14,998 bases of DNA from Poronia punctata. Lineage: Eukaryota > Ascomycota > Sordariomycetes > Xylariales > Xylariaceae. The DNA is taken from contig MU401937.1 of the NCBI GenBank assembly GCA_022579005.1, positions 1 to 14,998 on the forward strand. Reading direction: 5' to 3'. Shown here one piece after another: positions 7,301-14,998 of this stretch (the first letter of the stretch is position 1; each line of letters starts with the position of its first letter). The notes beneath the pieces are model-generated. The model saw only the letters and a program-made list of their open reading frames with translations, was not told where the DNA came from and searched no databases. The position numbers and the translations under genes are program-made.

Positions 7301-9715
7301 GCCACGGTGCCTGTCCGGATCTCGGTAGACCCGGATGCCACAGTATCGGAGTACTTGCGAGACGTGCACGATCTATCCATTGCTGCTATCCCACACGAGC
7401 ATTTCGGCCTGCAGCACATTCGCCGTCTGAGTCCAGACGCGCGAGAGGCTTGCGAGCTGCGCACAGGCATCGTCATGCATCCCAGCGCCGACGCGGATGC
7501 GGATGCGGATGCGGACGACGGCGACGGAAACCAGGGAAAGTCCAAACCCGCAGACGGTTTCGTGCCGGCCGGAGATGCAGAAGCTGCACAGGAGGCACTC
7601 AAATTCAACACGTACGCGCTGATGTTGGTATGCTCGCTAGACCCCAAAGGCTTCCTTGTTATGGCCAGCTTTGATTCGAAAGCGATATCCACCTCTCGGA
7701 TGAGAAGAGTTCTTGGCCAGCTAGACATTCTTACGCGACAATTAATCGCTCGTTCCGAGTCCAAGTGCGGCAAGCTCGACGTATTATCGGATGAAGACGT
7801 CGGCGATCTTGTCCGCCTTGGCCGAGCCAACAGCGCAAGCTCAATTAGTGGTTCGGTGGCATGTGCCGGTAATACCGTCACCGTCACCGAGACCTGGATC
7901 GTGGATCCATCCCATCCAGAGCATTTGGTGCCCCTCGGTGCCGTGGGGGAACTTGTAGTACGAAGTCCCGACCATCTCCAGATGGAGAGCCTCGGCGAGC
8001 TGGCGGGGGTAAGTAGCTCCTCCAAAGGGGCTCTGTACCGAACGAAGAAGCTGGCGAGATACGTTGACGATGGGAAAGTCGTTTTCGTGGACGAGAAAGG
8101 CCCATCTAGCCTGGGCACCAGGGCGGACAAGCAGAAAAAGAAAAAGGTCACGGCCAGGTCGACAAAGCAAAAGATTCTACGTGAGATATGGAGTAGGCTG
8201 TTGTCCATGAGTGAAGAGGAGATTGGACTAAACGACAGCTTCTTCCAGTTGGGCGGCGACTCGATAGGATCGATGAAGCTGGTATCCGAGTTGAGGGCCA
8301 AGGGAATGGAGTTGGCGGTGCCCCAAGTCTTCCAATCTCGCACTCTTTATGAGATGGCCAAGGTTTTGCAGGAGGGAAGGGTGACACGGTCTGATACATC
8401 CCTCTCGAATCCTACGCCCTTCTCCCTGCTCGCCGTTGACAATGTAGAAACGTTCATATCCGGAACCGTCATGCCGAAGCTATTCCGAGACGACGTCACC
8501 GTGGTGGACACGATACCGACGCGTCCTTTACAGGAGATCGCCGTCAACGGGACCACCCAATTACCCCGTTATTCAGTTAGGTACGAGCTGTTCCATTTCT
8601 CCGCGCCGCTGGACAAGGCCAGGCTGTTTAGGAGCTGCCACCAACTTGTGTCCGGGAACGAGATTCTCCGGACGTTGTTCGTCCAAGTCGACGGTGCATG
8701 CTACGGCGTCGTCCTCGAATCCCTGGCTGTTGCGATGGACGAGTATGAGATTGAAGGTGATCTGAGCCCGTTCGTACACAAACTGTGCGATCTGGACGTC
8801 CAGACCACAATGCCGCTCGGTTCTCCTTTTGTCAAGTTCTTTTTCGTCCGGGCCGAGCATGGCCAAAGCTGCCTCGTGCTCCGAATATCGCACGCCCAGT
8901 ACGATGAGATTTGCCTCACCGGGCTCCTGCGCCAACTCGCTGCTCTCTACGACGGTCGGGATACACCGGCCTCGGCGCCGTTCTCGCACTTTGTATACTA
9001 TGCGGTACAGAAGGGAGTGCCGCAAAGCACGTCTTACTGGCGTGAGCTGCTGCAGGGGAGCTCTATGACAGTTCTTCGCCCGGATCTGCCCCTGAGGTCG
9101 AAGACGGCGGCGGCCATCAGTCGGACCGTCGACATAGCTGCCCGTCTAAAAGATGTCACCATCGCCACGTTGCCCACTGCGGCGTGGGCTCTGTGCCTTG
9201 CCCGCCGCCTCTCTTCGCGGGACGTGGTCTTCGGAGAGGTCGTAAGCGGGCGAAATGTAGATCTAGCCAAAGCCGATGCCGTCATGGGTCCTACGTGGCA
9301 GTACGTCCCCGTCCGGGCTACATTCGAGGACGGCTGGACAGGCGTGGATTTGCTCGAATACATCCAGCATCAGCACATCGCCAGCGCCCGACACGAAAGT
9401 CTAGGGCTGCGCGAGATCGTCCGGGAATGTACCGACTGGCCCGACACGGTCGATTGGTTCGACTCGGTCGTTCACCAAGACGTCTACCATGTGGAAGAGC
9501 TAAAGTTTGGGTCTGCCGATTGCCGGCTCGAGACAGTCTATCCTCATCTGGAACCACTTCGGGAATGGAAGATCCAAGCTTTCGTTAAAGATGATAGTAT
9601 GACTTTGGAGATTGTCACTTTCAAGGACTGGATTGGGGTTGCCGAAGAAATTCTCAATGAGCTCGAAGATATCATGACCACCTTGGTTAACCGGCCTGGA
9701 AGATTACTGTTCTGA
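4376..9715 (+). CDS. NPS6: NPS6/SidD-type extracellular siderophore NRPS
   Basis: This is a 1779-residue nonribosomal peptide synthetase in one uninterrupted frame. The ATG has A at -3 and G at +4. Domain order: adenylation ~45-575 (FTSGSTGKPKG ~209-219, FDVCID from 254, NAYGPSEC 339-346, LYRTGDL, RGQRIEL ~466, A10-like lysine K567); thiolation ~600-670 (GGDS, Ser633); condensation ~705-1130 (HHALYDG 837-843); a vestigial adenylation stretch ~1160-1245; thiolation 2 with Ser1296; terminal condensation ~1375-1779 (SHAQYDE 1505-1511). A-T-C-(degenerate A)-T-C is the hallmark of ascomycete NPS6/SidD enzymes, which join N5-acyl-N5-hydroxyornithine units by ester bonds into fusarinine/coprogen-type secreted siderophores. 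Iron-regulator sites upstream agree. The exact acyl group and product cannot be read. Partner biosynthetic genes are not in the window. Confidence 0.92.
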   Translation: MAQNLRASEDYECTSVDDATSAGHSSTPATGVDIDGLYTDQIEQLWSWNSPVPPTLEACMHEIIKDQAKCRPEQWAIQSWDGNFTYHQVDTLSDVFARRLISLGVGPGSIVPLCFEKSRWATIAVLAVMKAGGAFALMDASQPEGRLRTIVEQTRATLLVTSAAQEPLGTKIAPGATRVALTRDLLDEKPDGCADLPKVQPDSNLYIQFTSGSTGKPKGVVISHVNYTSGAMPRAEAVGYKAHSRVLDFASYAFDVCIDCMLCTLSVGGCLCIPSDADRVNNLNGAIRKMQVNMAHMTPSVARVLEPDIFPSLEVLGLGGEAISAADATIWSKTTRVINAYGPSECTVGCTINGDVGAESHKTQISIGRGVGAATWVVDPADYNQLVPIGSVGELLIEGPIVGPGYLDEPEKTAAVFVNDPKWLLDGSSRHSGRKGRLYRTGDLVKYDTDGTILFVGRADQQVKLRGQRIELSEIEHNMQANLPPGARVIAEVIRPSGSSGEPTLVGFVAERAGPVPDSKPLLGTYSAQVRDALTNMDDILSRDLPAYMVPAAYIPLDTMPLLVSAKTDRKRLRELASSLSRQQMAAFAVDTKPRREPCGQMEMKLADIWCQILGAGTSVSAHDNFFTIGGDSLRAMKLVAEARVQDVSLTVAEIFSHPVLSDMAMVAKNCVNEGPAVVPAFSLVGPEWEKEKARAECALLCGVDLGLIEDIYPCTPLQEGLMALSAKISEAYVAQRVVKLADEAAARDLLQAFRVASADCPILRTRIVQVPERGLMQVVVKEDFAHEWTCEQSLDEYLEKDRQASMGLGKPLVRYGVICDRAGPGEGKARFVLTMHHALYDGWSMPLVVDRVNRAYEGRLTERPASFKHFIKYLGHMDRQDSENYWRERLAGAVGEQFPPLPWQGYQQQADSLLEHYVHTGKLTTGITMATVIRAAWALLVSRYTASGDVVFGETLTGRNTPIPGVEEIEGPMIATVPVRISVDPDATVSEYLRDVHDLSIAAIPHEHFGLQHIRRLSPDAREACELRTGIVMHPSADADADADADDGDGNQGKSKPADGFVPAGDAEAAQEALKFNTYALMLVCSLDPKGFLVMASFDSKAISTSRMRRVLGQLDILTRQLIARSESKCGKLDVLSDEDVGDLVRLGRANSASSISGSVACAGNTVTVTETWIVDPSHPEHLVPLGAVGELVVRSPDHLQMESLGELAGVSSSSKGALYRTKKLARYVDDGKVVFVDEKGPSSLGTRADKQKKKKVTARSTKQKILREIWSRLLSMSEEEIGLNDSFFQLGGDSIGSMKLVSELRAKGMELAVPQVFQSRTLYEMAKVLQEGRVTRSDTSLSNPTPFSLLAVDNVETFISGTVMPKLFRDDVTVVDTIPTRPLQEIAVNGTTQLPRYSVRYELFHFSAPLDKARLFRSCHQLVSGNEILRTLFVQVDGACYGVVLESLAVAMDEYEIEGDLSPFVHKLCDLDVQTTMPLGSPFVKFFFVRAEHGQSCLVLRISHAQYDEICLTGLLRQLAALYDGRDTPASAPFSHFVYYAVQKGVPQSTSYWRELLQGSSMTVLRPDLPLRSKTAAAISRTVDIAARLKDVTIATLPTAAWALCLARRLSSRDVVFGEVVSGRNVDLAKADAVMGPTWQYVPVRATFEDGWTGVDLLEYIQHQHIASARHESLGLREIVRECTDWPDTVDWFDSVVHQDVYHVEELKFGSADCRLETVYPHLEPLREWKIQAFVKDDSMTLEIVTFKDWIGVAEEILNELEDIMTTLVNRPGRLLF
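7487..7516 (+). repeat. Ala-Asp hexanucleotide repeat inside the NRPS
   Basis: Five in-frame Ala-Asp pairs (residues 1038-1047) are encoded by near-identical GCGGAT-type hexamers, three of them exact, followed by further acidic residues. The run lies in the first condensation domain, between the GIVMHPS segment and the KFNTYAL segment, within an apparent surface-loop insertion of roughly 40 residues. It is a coding microsatellite that can change length by whole codons without breaking the frame. Confidence 0.85.
7858..8110 (+). other. Vestigial adenylation segment of the NRPS
   Basis: Residues about 1160-1245 keep only the late part of an adenylation domain: WIVDPSHPEHLVPLGAVGELVV resembles the stretch before motif A6, and ALYRTKKLARYVDDGKVVFV resembles A7, but the catalytic TGD has become TKK. 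Motifs A3 to A5, which bind ATP and the amino acid, are absent, as is the A8 to A10 part. This segment cannot activate a substrate, so the single working adenylation domain must load both carrier domains or act iteratively, as accepted for NPS6/SidD enzymes. A Lys-rich linker then leads to thiolation 2. Confidence 0.8.
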
Positions 9716-10075
9716 TGCTTCCCTGTCCAAATCAGCTGACAATATTTGGAATGAGTTGATTGTACATGTTTTGATGGTTTATTGTATATATCTGTTCGTT
9801 TGAGTACCCTGATATTTATTCGTTTGCGTCCCCTTTTTTTGTTTCCTGCTCCTGAAGCCTTGTCTCCTGCTATTGAGGACTCAGAGTAGAGTGTATCGTA
9901 TTATAGTCAATATCTCCAACTCATCTCTATCTACCCATTTATGCTGGTGTTCGGACTTGGTTCTCATCGCTTGCGTTTATCTGCATAAGAGGCAGGTACA
10001 GTTTTTCAACGCCACGCCGTCCAGTGCTCCATGGCAGTAACAGAGGTGATGACTATGGGGAATTAGCGAGAAACC
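9716..10075. other. Convergent 3' intergenic region
   Basis: 360 nt between the stop codons of two convergent genes. It is T-rich in its first half, with TTTATTGTATATATCTG near 9777-9793 and a TTTTTTTG run near 9833-9841, compatible with fungal cleavage and polyadenylation signals for the NRPS. No canonical AATAAA was seen in the plus orientation. No gene is apparent. Confidence 0.4.
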
Positions 10076-11057
10076 TCAAGTATACACAGCCCGATACTGT
10101 GCGTGATTAGGTAGATAACCGAGTTCGTGTCCACTGACGGCCCGCGGCGTCGATGGGATCATGTGGACAGGATGGAACAAGACCAGGATCGACGTAGCAA
10201 TCGCCATCGGGAAGCCGTCCAAGATGATAAAGAGCACCTCCTTATGGCCCAGGGGTGAGTATATGCCCTGCGAGAATTCCACAGTCCTGTAAACGGATCG
10301 GCCGATAATCAAGAGTATGGCGACGGACACAAGTATGACAAAGGTCCGGACTCGTCTGTCCGCCCTGGATAGTTTTCCAGACCTGTGGCCTCGAGGGAGA
10401 AAAAGGCGGGCCGGTCCGACAACAGCGAGAAACAGCAAAAAGAAGATGGTTAGCGAGATGACTTGAAGTGCCAGGCCGCTAATTATGATGCTTTGACCCG
10501 CTGTCACGCCTTCGTCGACGGAATCCTTCTCGCTGGAAGAGAGGCCCCCACCACTAGACTGGATCAAGAGGGCGAGTATGTCGCTAGGGATGAAGATTCG
10601 GGCGTAGAGTCGGGGTCTGATGTTGAATAGGCCTCTGCCGAGGTAGTCTGCGAGTCGTCCAATGCAAACGTAGATGCTAGGGGTGTTTATTAGTACTTAG
10701 TCGATCAATGGAAAGATGGAGGAGATGAAGGGGTAGGTAGACTTACGCGGCCGTCATAAAGACAGGAGCGATGGTAAGGAAAGTATACTGTAGGATCCAC
10801 GGTATATTCACAAACGGATCGACGTATCCGTAAATACGCGCCACAAATCCGACTAGTTCCAACAGTGAGCCCAAGATTATTGCAATGTTGTAGCTAAGCC
10901 ATCCCTTCTTCTCACGGCTAATAATGTATAGGCAGTAAGAGACGATACTGCTATAGACGATGACGAAGAATATGTCGACACCCAAGTTGGGCCGGTAGCC
11001 GTAGATGGACTGGGACGCCGGGCAAGTGTCCAGCGTACAGTTCGCTAGGTCGTCCAT
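10076..11057 (-). CDS. RTA1-like seven-helix membrane protein (two exons)
   Basis: Exon 1 is 11057-10747 and exon 2 is 10676-10076; joined across a 70-nt intron they give 303 residues, usual for the family. Family marks are the N-terminal YGYRPNLGVDIFF segment, the helix LLELVGFVARIYGY, APVFMTAAIYVCIGRL across the splice, RLYARIFIPSDILALLIQSSGGG, and FILVSVAILLIIGRSVYRTVE with E-next-to-helix charges. Seven hydrophobic helices can be traced; a GHKEVLF loop precedes the last one, and the C-terminal tail HPVHMIPS... is polar. The RTA1/RTM1/RSB1 family sits in fungal plasma or internal membranes; RSB1 is linked to sphingoid-base release and RTA1 to aminocholesterol resistance, but most members have no known substrate. 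A part in siderophore export is not supported beyond adjacency. Confidence 0.9.
10677..10746 (-). other. Spliceosomal intron in the RTA1-like gene
   Basis: On the minus strand the donor is GTAAGT (GT at 10746-10745) and the acceptor is CCCTAG (AG at 10678-10677). A TACTAAT branch-like element lies about 20 nt before the acceptor. Splicing splits an Ala codon (GC|C) and restores the conserved MTAAIYVCIGRL segment of the RTA1 family, which makes the assignment firm. Confidence 0.88.
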
Positions 11058-12291
11058 GCCGTGTTGTTGATGTTTCTAATTGCTTGGCGAAGCAAAAGGG
11101 GGGCGGTTATGATGTCTTGGCTTTTCTTTAAGGAGATCGGAAGGGGCGGGAGGGATGAGGTTGGTAGGTAGGTAGTTAAGTATGTGTCTCGTAGGTAGCA
11201 GATCGTATTGTTTTGCTCCTACAAGATAGATCACAGATCAGTATTAAATACTGGTGCCTGGTAACCAAACTCCGAAGTCCGAGATGATAGAAGGCCTTCG
11301 TTACATGGTCCTCGAGTCCCTTCATCGGTAGTCCGCCCTGGCATAGGGAGAATTACGTTGCTCTAGCTACGTGACCGGTATTAGCAAAGTAAAACACAGC
11401 CTCATTTTACATCTCGGAATAGTCAAGACCCGAGTGATATATTGTGATGTTTGGGTCAAAGGCTTGCGCGTTCTTCTCCAGGGCTTCTTGACCCCTGCTT
11501 TGTTCTGTCCCTTTCCTTGCGCTGTTGTTAAAGCTGGTTGGCTAGCAACGTTGCCATGAACTTGTACGTTACTTTCGCACCTCTGGGAATTAGCATGAGT
11601 AGATCGAGGGTATAAACCCTTCCACCCCTATGCGCCGGGACCATTTGTTGAAAAGTTGGACCCTGATGGATTACCGGAAGTGTCTAACCTAATAGTATGG
11701 GGATATCTATACTAGTATTGTTCACGACTAAGCTAACTCTCGGCAAAAGCTCGCCCGCTACTTTATTTTCACTTCATCTTGGTCGACTTCCTACTATTAT
11801 GTGATCTACACCTTCATAGGTAGGAGGTAGTCTGTCAGACTAACTAGGTAGATAAAATAAAACCCATCATATAAGTTACACCCACTTCCATTACATCTGG
11901 GCCACAAAGGACGCGTCAACATTGCATCCTTCCCATTACACTTACATATAGATGTGCATGTAATATATCGTCATCGGGTCATCTTCGGGTCCAAGCCTAC
12001 CGGTACATGAGGTTTTGTTTTTCTATGATTCCGAATCCCACCAAGCTGAAAAGGGGCGCAGGGGACCAGGAAGCTTACGCAACTCTCGGTTAAACTTCGC
12101 ATAAGTGACGGAGATTTGGTTGATTACAGACGTGGTTTCGTCGACTGAATTGGACGGAAAATGATTAAATAGTGCAACCAAAAGAACAGCCGCTTTCTTT
12201 CAAAATCGGAGTACAACTACTGTATATCGTATGTTGAACCACACTTAGATAATCATACGGCCTTATGATCTATAGACAAACCATACGCACA

Positions 12292-12308
12292 TACGAGTAG
12301 TACTCGTA
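12292..12308. repeat. Palindrome TACGAGTA-G-TACTCGTA
   Basis: A perfect 8-nt inverted repeat around a single G. The half-site TACGAGTA/TACTCGTA or a close variant recurs at about 2864 (inside a TAGGTACTCGTAGGTA stretch), 12455 and 12541, so it belongs to the intergenic TAGGTA/TACTCGTA word family of this genome. It may be a protein-binding site or a repeat remnant; nothing decides. Confidence 0.5.
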
Positions 12309-12903
12309 GAACAAATGCCAGCAATCTTGTCCTATTCTAGGAGACGGACCCCGGGTGCCCTGGAGCTTTGCTACAGACGGAAAATACCTACTTGGATAAA
12401 CTGTTGGAGCCCATAATAAAAGCCCCGCCATGCCGCGACGGGTTTAGGTCATACCTACGAGTAGTCTAGTATAGCTGTTTAAAGAAGGTTTACACGTAAA
12501 TAGATAGGTTAAGATTATCATCAACCCGTTGTCCTACAGGCTACGAGTAAAGTTTTCCTCTCCTCTCATCGCTTCTCCCCTCTTTCCGGTTTGCCTATTT
12601 TTGTGCCCATCCTGATACGTGTATTGGAGTAAACGTGCTACATTTTGAAACCGGGTTTGGCCAAAGATTGGACGTTGGAATATACATGACAGGTCTAAAT
12701 AAAATATATCTGTGTTGTGGATAAACAAACAGCAAAGGATCCGACTAGCGACGCTCTCAATGCTGAATAGGTAAGTAGTTTACCTGCATTTGTGCGTCTA
12801 ACTGTTGTGACGATGCATCGCTAGACTAGGTCCAACCATATTCGCCCCAACAACACACCAGGCTAGCACGTTGTACGACATTCTGTTTCGGTCAACAAGT
12901 AGG

Positions 12904-12909
12904 TATAAA
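12904..12909 (+). promoter_or_regulatory. Possible TATA box of the glycosyltransferase
   Basis: TATAAA lies 189 nt before the chosen ATG at 13093, with A-rich DNA (12940-12985) between. The distance is long but acceptable for a fungal 5' UTR. The call rests on the hexamer alone. Confidence 0.3.
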
Positions 12910-13092
12910 TTGACTATTTATTTCCTGACTGATGGGCCAAATAAAAACACAGGGGGGAAAAAACACAGGCAAAGGCAAGAATAAAGCTTGACAATTTCTC
13001 AACTTGGAATCAGTGCTTGGCCACTCTTCAATCGACAGGTACAGCACACATACAATCTGACCTTACTAGTACATCATCACGGACCAGGGACC

Positions 13093-14067
13093 ATGATGGA
13101 GGCCAAAAAGAACGCCCATGGTCGCGACATAACCTCGTTCCCGCCTCAGCTTCGCGGCAGGCGAATTCTTCTCTGTTCCGAGTCCTTTGGCCAAGTGAAT
13201 GGCGTCTCCCGGACCACGTCGATGATTGTGAGCCACCTCAGATCACATGGTGCTTTGGTGTCTGTTGTCGCGCCCTATGACTACACGAAAGCCGACGGCT
13301 TCTCATCGGCTGCCCAGGCCCAAGACGGATATACTTCCGAAATTCGTCTAACGGGTACCCCCTTACCCTTCAGCCCGGAACTCTCCGTCGTGTACCCTGT
13401 GCGGCTCTCTGAACTGTACAGGCGAACATATGGTCGGCCCCCTGACCTCATCTATCTGGCTAGTCCGGCCTCACTAGGCTTCCAAGTAATGTTACAACTA
13501 CGACAGCAGCATCCAGAAGCACAAATACCGCTGGTCTGCAACTTCCAGACCGACTTGGCGGGATACAGTGAGATCCTGTTCCCCAGGCCTTTCGGTCGCA
13601 TTGCCAAGTTCGTTTTTAGCAGAGTCGAAGGTTACTTCCTCCGTCACTCATCAGTCCGCACTATTTTTTACCCCAGCCAGTTCGCCAGGAGATACGTAGA
13701 GGATGTTGCCAAGGTGGATAGCAACAAACTGGAGCTGCTTAGGAGAGGGGTCAATACCGAGGGATTCAACCCGGCCAAAGCGAGCCCCAAGCTTCGAGAG
13801 ACTTGGGCGCCAAATGGAGAGCTTATTCTTTTCACCTGCTCTAGACTGGCGGGAGAGAAGGGCTACAGGTTTCTAGCGCAGGTAGCTGCCATGCTAGCCG
13901 AAACCGAGCTCGACTTCAAGCTGGTCATCGTAGGGGGGGACAGGAACGCGGTGGTAGAACAGCAAGTCAAGGGAATGTTTACGCCTCTGGTGCAGACCGG
14001 CAAGGTCATCTTCACCGGCTTTATATTAGGGGAGGAGCTGATTAGTAACAAAGTAGATAGAAAATAG
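13093..14067 (+). pseudogene. GT4-family glycosyltransferase, C-terminally truncated
   Basis: From the first in-frame ATG (ACCATGATGG context) the frame gives 324 residues. Residues 1-316 look like the fungal GT4 family related to GDP-mannose-dependent alpha-mannosyltransferases and SQD2-type enzymes: ILLCSESFGQVNGVSRTT (first Rossmann fold), YLASPASLGFQ, NFQTDLAGY (150-158), FYPSQFARRYV, RRGVNTEGFNP, TCSRLAGEKG with Arg251 and Lys256, which contact the donor phosphate, and VIVGGD. Homology ends at GEEL (codon ending 14040); then come eight unrelated residues and TAG. The missing part holds the E-x7-E motif (normally within ETFGLVVLE) and the rest of the nucleotide-sugar site, so the product should be inactive. 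No continuation was found up to 14998 in any plus frame. Insertion of an element, or a long intron starting after the break, would explain it. Confidence 0.75.
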
Positions 14068-14998
14068 TAGATGCTATTAAGAAGGAAGCAAAGAAAGCAC
14101 AACAAAGAGAATATCACAATAAACCCCCTAGCGTCGTCGGGGGATCGGCTGGTTCTTAGGTGGCCAAGGCAAGGACAGCTATAAGCATAGTCGCCATCGT
14201 AAGCTGCTAGGGTTGCATCAACCTCTGCTTAGTCATAGTCAACCTAGTCTACTAGGCAAAGAGTATAACCAGTCGCCGTCAGTCTATAGGGAATTAACCC
14301 AACGTTGCATTAAGCTTGATTTATAGGCCATAATTAAAGTTTATACACCCCATGTTCCTAACTAGGTATCTTATATACTCCGTTGCTTACGCTTATATAA
14401 TACGACTCTTAAGTAGCAGTAACATAGACCTATATGCCCAAAATTGTCGCAAATGGAGGCCTTAGCTACCTAAGTCCTACACGTCTCTATGCATCTATAT
14501 CCACCCATCTTACTGCATTTTGTGTACCTACTGCTGACGGGCGCGCCTAATAACCTGATCTACATAGTACTGGCCGTACGCTAGGATGTTCAAAGCGCGC
14601 GCAACTTCTAGGGTGCTATAATGCAACCCTGTACAAGTTGTGCACGTAAAACCGTCATATGATTGCACCTCTAAAAGCAGTACCTAGTCTAAATGGGTTT
14701 GGGAGATGATGAAGTTTAACCAATAATACAGCGCTTTTCTTACTGAGTACCCTTTGTACACGTACTTGCTGTTTGAATCGCGAGCATTAGAAAACCAATG
14801 CCCGAGTTTACGAGGGAGATGGTGTTCCTGTTTTGTCTGCCATGACCATAACCACTTTGCTATGTCGTTCCTGTTTTCTATAGGAGAAAATGCGTCCAAA
14901 AGCAGTTAGAGGATTTCCTATTTCGGACAGAAAATGGCCAATGCCAAGACATTTCGATTTCTATAGGGAGGTTTTCTTGGCATTGGGCACTGGCGAGG
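14041..14998. other. Unrecognised sequence after the glycosyltransferase break
   Basis: About 960 nt with composition and word use unlike the upstream gene. Just after the break, 14061-14156 is open in another plus frame and encodes a Lys/Gln-rich stretch (KKEAKKAQQREYH), reminiscent of the basic tails of some transposon proteins but too short to assign. A minus-strand frame at 14899-14684 lacks an ATG and has no known domain. CpG-containing sites (GGGCGCGCC, GCGCGCGC) are kept around 14540-14600, so heavy RIP is unlikely. An inserted mobile element reaching past the window is the most economical explanation but is not shown. Confidence 0.35.
14938..14986. repeat. 12-bp inverted repeat, 25-nt loop
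   Basis: CCAATGCCAAGA at 14938-14949 is the exact reverse complement of TCTTGGCATTGG at 14975-14986. The arms could form a 12-bp hairpin stem, or be the core of a terminal-repeat structure continuing beyond the window end at 14998. The loop contains TTTCTATAGGG, which resembles TTTCTATAGGAG at about 14874-14885. Confidence 0.8.

Larger units (their letters stand above)
11058..13092. other. About 2 kb intergenic region, no gene recognised
   Basis: Between the divergent starts of the RTA1-like gene and the glycosyltransferase. It contains G-rich runs near 11097-11150 just upstream of the RTA1-like start, TAGGTAGGTAG near 11163-11175, a TAGGTAGGAGGTAG run near 11818-11831, and a palindrome at 12292-12308. 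Open frames of 62-64 codons on either strand (11371-11559, 12728-12534) show no domain and are treated as chance. No tRNA or rRNA signature was found. Confidence 0.55.

Noticed and set aside
7126..8343. 405-codon open frame on the minus strand
   Set aside because: It lies wholly antisense to the NRPS condensation and thiolation region, is Ser/Ala/Pro-rich with no domain, and mirrors the repeat codons of the NRPS (Ser-Ala run opposite Ala-Asp). It is a shadow of GC-rich coding sequence.
12988..13092. Upstream extension of the glycosyltransferase frame to 12988
   Set aside because: It would begin at TTG, and the extra residues do not resemble the family; the ATG at 13093 places the family N-terminus correctly.
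14684..14899. 71-codon minus-strand frame rich in Trp and Tyr
   Set aside because: No ATG start, stop just upstream at about 14906-14908, and no known domain. It could be an element relic, but this cannot be supported.
1..14998. CRISPR array, prophage or bacterial operon
   Set aside because: Gene families and introns are fungal; no regularly spaced repeats with unique spacers were found.

Overview
The window looks like nuclear DNA from a filamentous ascomycete (Pezizomycotina, probably Sordariomycetes). Four things suggest this: a fungal-type NPS6/SidD siderophore synthetase; an RTA1-family membrane protein found almost only in fungi; short introns (101 and 70 nt) with GTGAGT/GTAAGT donors; and long intergenic stretches full of TAGGTA/TACCTA words. 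The first ~300 nt are extremely AT-rich (29 G+C in the first 240 nt by hand count), like a repeat or isochore edge degraded by repeat-induced point mutation (RIP). The species cannot be named from this sequence.

Layout. 1-668: AT-rich edge, then a short transition with small direct repeats. 669-2008 (minus): two-exon gene for a 412-residue Myb/SANT-like DNA-binding protein of the type often linked to PIF/Harbinger-like elements. 2009-4375: about 2.4 kb without a convincing gene, holding a purine tract, a TAGGTACC palindrome and scattered TAGGTA words, and two tandem perfect matches to the SREA-type iron GATA-factor site about 0.5 kb before the next gene. 4376-9715 (plus): one uninterrupted 1779-codon NRPS with order A-T-C-(vestigial A)-T-C, the layout of the extracellular siderophore synthetases NPS6/SidD. 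10076-11057 (minus): two-exon RTA1-like seven-helix membrane protein, convergent with the NRPS. 11058-13092: about 2 kb of intergenic DNA. 13093-14067 (plus): a GT4-family glycosyltransferase whose homology stops abruptly at 14040, before the C-terminal catalytic half, so it is a probable pseudogene or interrupted gene. 14068-14998: unrecognised DNA with a strong hairpin at the very end.

How it fits together. The NRPS probably assembles N5-acyl-N5-hydroxyornithine units into a fusarinine/coprogen-type secreted siderophore. The tandem GATA-factor sites upstream are the expected iron-repression switch. The usual partner genes (SidF/SidH/SidI-like acyl-supply enzymes, ornithine monooxygenase, siderophore transporters) are not in this window, so the synthetase stands alone here or the cluster is elsewhere. 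The Myb/SANT gene beside AT-rich DNA and the broken glycosyltransferase at the other side suggest the conserved synthetase sits between two more unstable edges. I see no wholly new system. The best leads are the tandem iron-regulator sites, the glycosyltransferase breakpoint and the Myb/SANT gene.
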